Origin: an uncultured Porphyromonadaceae bacterium
GTDB taxonomy: Bacteria > Bacteroidota > Bacteroidia > Bacteroidales > Muribaculaceae
Length of the DNA stretch: 44,441 nt
Direction: 5' to 3'
Assembly: GCA_946414395.1 (NCBI GenBank)
Contig: CAMKOE010000020.1
Span: 1-44,441 of the forward strand
The position numbers were made by a program, and so were the translations under genes. This document shows positions 39,421 through 44,441 of this stretch, in pieces (positions within the stretch are counted from its first letter, which is position 1; every line of letters begins with the position of its first letter). Below the pieces are notes generated by a model. The model was given only the letters and a program-made list of their open reading frames with translations, did no database searches and was not told the DNA's origin.

Positions 39421-41202
39421 ATGAGCAATAATAAAGATAATTATTCAGCACCGGGATGTGTATTGGGGGTGATGATTTTTTCTGCTATCCTCTTGCTCAT
39501 TTTGGGTGTGCCTTCTAACCTTCTCGTTATCGTTTTAGGCCTTCAGTTTCTTATATTGCTTGTTTCTGTGGTGGCAACGTTAAGTAATGGTGATTATCAA
39601 CTAGAGACTGACAATAAGGACGATACTGGCGAGCCCTCGGCTCCTGAATATGCTGTTGTTGATGATGGTAAGGTGAAAGCAATAGAATACCAGGGATTTG
39701 TGAGAAATGCTGATGCTCTCCCTTCTACCAATGCGGGGGACAGTACCCCGGTCAGGATGCTGTTAAGCGAGAATGACTTCAATGGCTTCAAGGGCACCAT
39801 CAAGCATCTCAGGAAATTACTCAGGCGGATGAGCCGTGACAAGACTTTTTTTGATCAGGTCATGGGCATTGCCAAGGACAGGGATGCAATTTCATCTGAC
39901 TTTGGAGATGAAAATATATATTTCTCATTGACGCTCTACTTATTTAAGGATATCAAGTACTGCTGTGACCATCTGAATGTCAGTGACGATATGGACTTCA
40001 ATACTGCGATAGGACAAGCCTTGCTTGAATTCACGGTACTTATCTTCAGGGAGAAAGATGTTGAATATGAGGATTATGGCTATTTCAAGTCTGTCGTGAT
40101 TGGCAAGGATGAGATCAATGAGGGAATCAAGTCCACTCTTCAAGAAACGTACATCTATAGTCGTGACCAGAACGAAGTCAATATCACCTCTAAAACAATC
40201 GATGATTTTATGCTGGTCATGATGCTGGATGCAACCGATTGTCAGCACTATATTCCCGAAATGCGCAAGTGGCTAAATCGCCTTGCCGAGCAGATGGCTG
40301 GACTAGCGGGAATGACCGACGAAAGAAAAAAATGGCTACAATTACTGGCTGAACGCAAGGCCAGTGGACATCCCATCTCATCCCATGTGGCAACAATCGA
40401 GGACCTGAACAACCTCATAGGACTGAATCAAGTGAAAGCCGAGGTGACTGCCATGAAAAATTTCATTGAGGTCAACCAGCGGCGCGAACAGGCTGGCATG
40501 AAGACGCCTCCGGTTTCTTATCACTGCGTCTTCACGGGTAATCCCGGTACGGGCAAGACGACGGTCGCCCGCATTGTCGCTGGCATTTACAAGAGTATGG
40601 GCATCTTGAAGAAAGGCCATCTCGTGGAGACCGACCGCTCGGGCCTGGTGGCCGAGTATGTGGGGCAAACGGCGGTGAAGACCAACAAGATCATCGACAG
40701 CGCGCTCGACGGCGTCCTGTTTGTCGATGAAGCCTATTCGCTGGTGTCGGGAGGCAAGGAGGACTTCGGCAAGGAGGCTATAGCGACGCTGGTCAAGCGC
40801 ATGGAGGACGACCGTGACCGCCTGGTGGTCATCCTGGCCGGTTATGCCCAGGAAATGGAGCGGTTCATCGAGTCCAATCCGGGCTTGCGCTCCCGTTTCA
40901 ACCGGTATATCCATTTTGAGGACTACACTGCCGATGAACTCTTGCAGATATATAAGGGTTTCTTGGCAAAGTATGATTATAGGGTGGAGCCTGAAGCCGA
41001 ACAGGCGTTGCTCCGTCATCTGGAAACGTGTGCATCAGGCAGGAAGAAGGACTTTGGTAATGCCCGCTATGTGCGCAACATGTTTGAGAAAACCATCGAG
41101 GCCCAGGCGGTGCGACTTTCTTCACTGCCATTTACCGATAAAGAGTGTTTGGCAATGATAACCGTCGATGATGTAGCCGCGGCTATAGTGGATAATCCTT
41201 AA
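39421..41202 (+). CDS. Membrane-anchored CbbX/SpoVK-type AAA+ ATPase
   Basis: A 593-residue protein. Two N-terminal membrane helices are at about 14-30 and 32-53 (VLGVMIFSAILLLILGVPSN, LLVIVLGLQFLILLVSVVATL). A helical region without a recognised family spans about 115-320. The AAA+ module follows: IEDLNNLIGLNQVKAEV, Walker A GNPGTGKT (373-380), Walker B LFVDEAY (433-439), the loop DRDRLVVILAGY and the arginine-finger region NPGLRSRFNRYIHF (486-499). The C-terminal lid is YTADELLQIYKGFLAKY. This matches the CbbX/SpoVK remodelling group. The first half is visibly more AT-rich than the second. Neighbouring genes give no substrate. Confidence 0.85.
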   Translation: MSNNKDNYSAPGCVLGVMIFSAILLLILGVPSNLLVIVLGLQFLILLVSVVATLSNGDYQLETDNKDDTGEPSAPEYAVVDDGKVKAIEYQGFVRNADALPSTNAGDSTPVRMLLSENDFNGFKGTIKHLRKLLRRMSRDKTFFDQVMGIAKDRDAISSDFGDENIYFSLTLYLFKDIKYCCDHLNVSDDMDFNTAIGQALLEFTVLIFREKDVEYEDYGYFKSVVIGKDEINEGIKSTLQETYIYSRDQNEVNITSKTIDDFMLVMMLDATDCQHYIPEMRKWLNRLAEQMAGLAGMTDERKKWLQLLAERKASGHPISSHVATIEDLNNLIGLNQVKAEVTAMKNFIEVNQRREQAGMKTPPVSYHCVFTGNPGTGKTTVARIVAGIYKSMGILKKGHLVETDRSGLVAEYVGQTAVKTNKIIDSALDGVLFVDEAYSLVSGGKEDFGKEAIATLVKRMEDDRDRLVVILAGYAQEMERFIESNPGLRSRFNRYIHFEDYTADELLQIYKGFLAKYDYRVEPEAEQALLRHLETCASGRKKDFGNARYVRNMFEKTIEAQAVRLSSLPFTDKECLAMITVDDVAAAIVDNP

Positions 41203-41250
41203 TTTGGATTAAATTAACTTAATTCCAGGCCGTTTCATCATGTTTTCACC

Positions 41251-41258
41251 TATTTTTG
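41251..41258 (+). promoter_or_regulatory. -7 element for the large TPR gene
   Basis: TATTTTTG matches TAnnTTTG, 19 bases before the ATG. No clear -33 element. Confidence 0.5.
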
Positions 41259-41277
41259 CCATACCAATTATGCTAGA

Positions 41278-43371
41278 ATGAAGAAAAAACTCACGATATA
41301 TCGTTGCTTGATGCTGATGCTGGTTATTCTGGCCGCAGCACCAGCCTCTCGTGCCCAAATCAACACCGACCAGGTGGTGAACATCGGCCGCAATGCCCTT
41401 TACTTTGAGGATTATATCCTTGCTATCCAGTATTTTAATCAGGCTATTAAGGCCAAGCCCTTCCTCGCGGAACCTTACTTCTTCCGCTCGGTGGCCAAAA
41501 TCAGTCTGGAAGACTACCGGGGGGCCGAGCAGGACGCCGGCATGGCCATCGAGCGCAACCCGTTTATCGTCGATGCCTACCAGGTGCGTGGCGTGTCGCG
41601 GCAGAACCTGGGCAACTTCAAGGGGGCCATTGAGGACTATGACGCGGGCCTGAAACTCATGCCCGAGGACAAGAACCTGCTATTTAACCGAGCGGTGTGT
41701 GAGAGCGCATTGAAGAACTATGATGAGGCCCAGGCTACCTTTGACCGCCTGCTGCAACTGGACCGGCGCCATGACCGCGCTTACATCGGCCTGGCTCAGA
41801 TGAACCTGGCACGCAAGGACACGGCAACGGCTCTCGAGAACTTGAACCGCGGCATCGCCTTGAGCAAGAAAAACGCGAGCGCCTATGTCATGCGTGCCGA
41901 GATAGCCACCCGCACCCGTCACGACTTTGAGAGTGCCCTGGCCGATATGGATAGCGCAATCCTGCTTGAACCCCGCTATGCAGGTTACTTCATCAACCGT
42001 GCATTCATGAAGTATAACCTGGATGACTACTTTGGCGCCATGGCCGACTATGACTACGCTATCGGCCTCGACCCAACGAGCCAGGAGGCCCACTTCAACC
42101 GTGGATTGCTGCGTGCCGAGGTAGGGGATAACAACAAGGCCATCAGTGACTTTAGTTTTGTCTTGAAGAATAACCCGTCCAACTTCATGGCGCTCTACAA
42201 CCGTGCCCTGCTGCACATGCGCACCCGCCAGTATCGCGAGGCCGTCAACGATTTCACTGCTATTCTGAAGAAGTACCCGAACTTTGAGGCCGGCTATATG
42301 GCCCGCGGCGAGGCGAAGCGGCGCATGGGCGACATCAAGGGCAGCGAGGCCGACATGGAGAGGGCGATGGCCATCTTCCGCCGCAACAAGACGCATGTCT
42401 CCACCTTCAACCCTGCCGAGATCGAGGCAACCGCAGCCATCAAGAAAGCCGAGCAGCGTGCCCTGAATCCGCTGGAGGAAGAACCCGAGACTGCCGAGGA
42501 AATCATGAACCGCTTCAACACCCTGCTCACCGTCAAAGACCAGGATGCGGTCAAGCCCGAGTATGCCAACCGCCAGCGAGGCCATGTCCAGAACGATAAT
42601 ATCGAGGTGGAGCCGATGCCCATGTTCACTTTGTCCTATTACGCCAAGGACAACAAACTGAATGGCAATACCCATTACATCCGTGAGATTGTGGATGTCA
42701 ACGACTCCAGGCTATTGCCCGGCAACCTGACGCTGGTGGGCGGGGATCCGCAGTTGTCCGAGGACGATATCCAGCGTCATTTCTCCGACATCGAGTACTA
42801 CAATTCGGTTCTGGCCCAAGCCAAACCCCGCAGCATCGACTACTTTGCGCGCGGTTTGGACTACCTGCTGGTGAAGAACCCCGATGCCGCCATCAGCGAC
42901 GCGGATGCCGCTATCGCCCTGAGTCCCCAGTTCATGCTGGCCTACATGTTGCGTGCCGATGCCCATTATATGGCCTACCGCATGGCCCAGGCCAAGGATG
43001 AAAATGCCAGCGGACTGCTGGCCGATGCCCCGGATGCCATGTCCAAGGCCATGTTGCGCCAGCGTCAGGACGTCACACTGCTCGACCTCATGGCTCACGA
43101 CCTGGATGAGGCCATCAAACTATCGCCCAGGAATGTGTATGCCCATTTCAACAAGGGCAACGTCTATATGCTGCAGGGCGACTACACCAGCGCCATCAGC
43201 AGTTATAGTCATGCCATCGAACTCAAGCCCGACCTGGCCGAGGCCTATTATAACCGCGGCTTGATCTACCTGCGCATGGGTAACAAGACTATGGGCGTGT
43301 CCGACTTGAGTAAAGCCGGTGAACTCGGTGTGCTGCCCAGTTACAACATCCTCAAGCGCATGTCCCGATGA
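41278..43371 (+). CDS. Large exported TPR protein
   Basis: A 697-residue protein with a signal peptide (MKKKLTIYRCLMLMLVILAAAPASRAQ). TPR units fill about 30-375 (for example ALYFEDYILAIQYFNQAIKAKPFLAEPYFFRSVAKISLEDYRGAEQDAGMAIERNP and EAHFNRGLLRAEVGDNNKAISDFSFVLKNNPSN). A less regular linker spans about 375-520 (NPLEEEPETAEEIMNRFN, MFTLSYYAKDNKLNGNTHYIREIVDVNDSRLLPGNLTLVGG). A second TPR block follows at about 520-690 (NVYAHFNKGNVYMLQGDYTSAISSYSHAIELKPDLAEAYYNRGLIY). Probably a periplasmic or outer-membrane scaffold; role unknown. Confidence 0.88.
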   Translation: MKKKLTIYRCLMLMLVILAAAPASRAQINTDQVVNIGRNALYFEDYILAIQYFNQAIKAKPFLAEPYFFRSVAKISLEDYRGAEQDAGMAIERNPFIVDAYQVRGVSRQNLGNFKGAIEDYDAGLKLMPEDKNLLFNRAVCESALKNYDEAQATFDRLLQLDRRHDRAYIGLAQMNLARKDTATALENLNRGIALSKKNASAYVMRAEIATRTRHDFESALADMDSAILLEPRYAGYFINRAFMKYNLDDYFGAMADYDYAIGLDPTSQEAHFNRGLLRAEVGDNNKAISDFSFVLKNNPSNFMALYNRALLHMRTRQYREAVNDFTAILKKYPNFEAGYMARGEAKRRMGDIKGSEADMERAMAIFRRNKTHVSTFNPAEIEATAAIKKAEQRALNPLEEEPETAEEIMNRFNTLLTVKDQDAVKPEYANRQRGHVQNDNIEVEPMPMFTLSYYAKDNKLNGNTHYIREIVDVNDSRLLPGNLTLVGGDPQLSEDDIQRHFSDIEYYNSVLAQAKPRSIDYFARGLDYLLVKNPDAAISDADAAIALSPQFMLAYMLRADAHYMAYRMAQAKDENASGLLADAPDAMSKAMLRQRQDVTLLDLMAHDLDEAIKLSPRNVYAHFNKGNVYMLQGDYTSAISSYSHAIELKPDLAEAYYNRGLIYLRMGNKTMGVSDLSKAGELGVLPSYNILKRMSR

Positions 43372-43390
43372 TGCCTTGAGGCCAAAAGAA

Positions 43391-43436
43391 TAACGCTAAG
43401 GCTTAAACCCAGCGGTTTGGTGCCTTAGCGTTAATT
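43391..43436. terminator. Terminator between the TPR and DUF5106 genes
   Basis: TAACGCTAAGGC (43391-43402) pairs perfectly with GCCTTAGCGTTA (43422-43433) around a 19-base loop, between convergent genes. The arm shares the CGCTAAGG word with the hairpin element at 17689-17816. Confidence 0.7.
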
Positions 43437-43456
43437 TATGCTTAAGAGTTAGAATC

Positions 43457-44257
43457 TCAAGGGGCAACGGGGCCGGCAATCTGTGACTCGGACAACTTCT
43501 TGAGTGTGGCCTCGACCTTGTTCAGGCTACCCTCGTTCTTGACGAGAACCCTGTAGTTGCTGTCCAGTAGATAGAAGCAGGGCAGGGTGGGCAAGTCATA
43601 GAGTTCGGCATATTCGATCTGGCGGCTCTGGTTCCAGCCGTTGATCATCATTTTGGGGTATTTGGCCTTCTTCCACAGGCTCTGGTCATCATAGGGGTAG
43701 ATGGCCAGTACGATGAGTTTTTTCTCGGCGACGAGTCGGTTGATATATTCATTGGTGGCCAGGCGTTCCTTGACCTTCTCGCACGACTCACAGTCGGGGT
43801 TGTTGAAGTAAACCAAGATGTGATTGGCCTTCAGTTCCTTGAGGCGATGAGTGGCCTTGTCCCCGGGAGTGATGTAGTCAAAGTCGGCAGCAATGGTGCC
43901 AATCATGTTTTTCTTGGCCCCCTCGAGCAGCAGGCGCTGCTTCTCGATCTCGGCACCGCTGAGCACATATTTCTCGGTCGTGTGTTTGAGTACAGTCATG
44001 TAGAGCGACTCGTTGTGCAACGGGTCGGCGGCATCACTGAATCGGCGCTCGGCCAGTTCCATCATCTGGCGATAGGCCTTGGGGTCCTTGGACAAGGCAT
44101 CCATCGTGGCCGACATGAGGAAATTGGCTTTGAGGGAATCCAATTGGGCTACTTGTTCGAGGTATTCATTATATTTCTCGGGAGCAGGCATGGATTGGGC
44201 CTGGGTGCCGCACCAAGCGGCGAGTGCGACGATCGCGCAAAAAATGATTCTTTTCAT
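43457..44257 (-). CDS. DUF5106/thioredoxin-like exported protein
   Basis: A 266-residue exported protein: signal MKRIIFCAIVALAAWCGTQAQ, then a helical DUF5106-type region (LEQVAQLDSLKANFLMSATMDALSKDP..HNESLYMTVLKHTTEKYVLS). A thioredoxin fold begins at about 125 (FDYITPGDKATHRLKELKANHILVYFNNPDCESCEKVKERL). The redox motif is CESC (C156, C159), and the cis-proline segment is DLPTLPCFYLLD. It is probably a periplasmic disulfide or redox protein. A frame 33 codons longer is rejected because it reads through the promoter. A duplicated promoter region lies directly upstream. Confidence 0.85.
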   Translation of the reverse strand: MKRIIFCAIVALAAWCGTQAQSMPAPEKYNEYLEQVAQLDSLKANFLMSATMDALSKDPKAYRQMMELAERRFSDAADPLHNESLYMTVLKHTTEKYVLSGAEIEKQRLLLEGAKKNMIGTIAADFDYITPGDKATHRLKELKANHILVYFNNPDCESCEKVKERLATNEYINRLVAEKKLIVLAIYPYDDQSLWKKAKYPKMMINGWNQSRQIEYAELYDLPTLPCFYLLDSNYRVLVKNEGSLNKVEATLKKLSESQIAGPVAP

Positions 44258-44304
44258 CTCTATTATTATTCTTGATTTTGATTCTGAATGTTTCAAAAAC
44301 TGCG

Positions 44305-44335
44305 CAAAATTAGTGCAAGTTGCGAACAGAACAAA
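44305..44335 (-). promoter_or_regulatory. Promoter of the DUF5106 gene
   Basis: On the minus strand TTTG (44335-44332) and TAATTTTG (44312-44305) are separated by 19 bases; the ATG is 47 bases away. A second identical promoter lies in the repeat copy at 44387-44417. Confidence 0.8.
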
Positions 44336-44441
44336 ATGAAAATCGGAGTTTTTCATTTTTTATGTCGCGACGCCGCCTGATTAATCCAAAATTAGTGCAA
44401 GTTGCGAACAGAACAAAATGAAAATCGGAGTTTTTCATTTT
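44305..44441. repeat. Exact direct repeat of 55 bases with period 82, reaching the window end
   Basis: Bases 44305-44359 and 44387-44441 are identical over all 55 positions. They are separated by 27 unique bases and differ at the base just before each copy (G against C). Each copy carries a complete minus-strand promoter (TTTG, 19 bases, TAATTTTG). The second copy ends at the last base of the window. Confidence 0.9.

Noticed and set aside
1-44441. CRISPR array or tRNA genes
   Set aside because: No regular repeat-spacer pattern and no cloverleaf or conserved T-loop box was found in any intergenic region.

Overview
This window looks like chromosomal DNA from a member of the Bacteroidales, most like Muribaculaceae or Prevotellaceae. 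The evidence is the promoter grammar: a -7 element TAnnTTTG with a TTTG/TTG element 19-20 bases upstream, found before at least a dozen genes. The gene families agree: a 285-residue primary sigma factor, a folP-cdaA pair, DUF4292, DUF4836, DUF4153, DUF5106 and DUF3109 proteins, and a TonB-dependent receptor with an N-terminal carboxypeptidase-like domain. Shine-Dalgarno sequences are mostly absent. No phage, conjugative element, CRISPR array or tRNA was found, and the content is mostly housekeeping.

Layout. 1-425 is the 3' end of rplQ, ending at a strong bidirectional terminator. 545-7853 is a mostly minus-strand block: ROK sugar kinase plus a small lipoprotein, a TonB-dependent receptor, and dut-TPR-DUF4292. 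8028-13204 is plus strand: an S41 protease, dGTPase, HflX, a small membrane protein and a ClbS/DfsB-like protein. 13264-18548 holds a short TPR protein, the [FeFe]-hydrogenase maturase hydE overlapping a TerB-like gene, a secreted protein, an exported flavodoxin with an NTF2-like partner, an aldo/keto reductase and a glycine-zipper lipoprotein. 18655-23598 holds murI, divergent folP-cdaA, a DUF3109 protein, rplS behind a structured leader, a small membrane protein and an LEA-like repeat protein. 23849-25794 is aguA-aguB (agmatine to putrescine). 25864-30257 holds a small acidic protein, a DUF4836 lipoprotein, an outer-membrane beta-barrel protein, rpoD and a small DNA-binding-type protein. 30564-34197 holds degQ, folC and the RNase P RNA gene. 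34407-44257 holds a DUF4153 membrane protein, a large secreted protein with a T9SS-like tail, a two-META-domain protein, a membrane-anchored CbbX/SpoVK-type AAA+ ATPase, a 697-residue TPR protein and a DUF5106/thioredoxin-like protein.

Functional threads. Nucleotide hygiene is represented by dut and dgt, folate by folP and folC, cell-wall and second-messenger functions by murI and cdaA, envelope quality control by degQ and several lipoproteins, ribosome function by rplQ, rplS and hflX, and RNA processing by rnpB. hydE implies an [FeFe] hydrogenase encoded elsewhere.

The most unusual material is between genes. (a) A composite repeat made of 7-base tandem units flanking a 21-base core recurs three times, with fragments at two further sites, abutting start and stop codons. 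(b) Two MITE-like 140-base elements with terminal inverted repeats lie 14 kb apart. (c) A third hairpin element is built from 8-base CGCTAAG-type units. (d) An exact 55-base repeat with period 82 carries the promoter of the last gene and runs to the last base, which may mark a tandem promoter array at an assembly break. No clear new multi-gene system was found.
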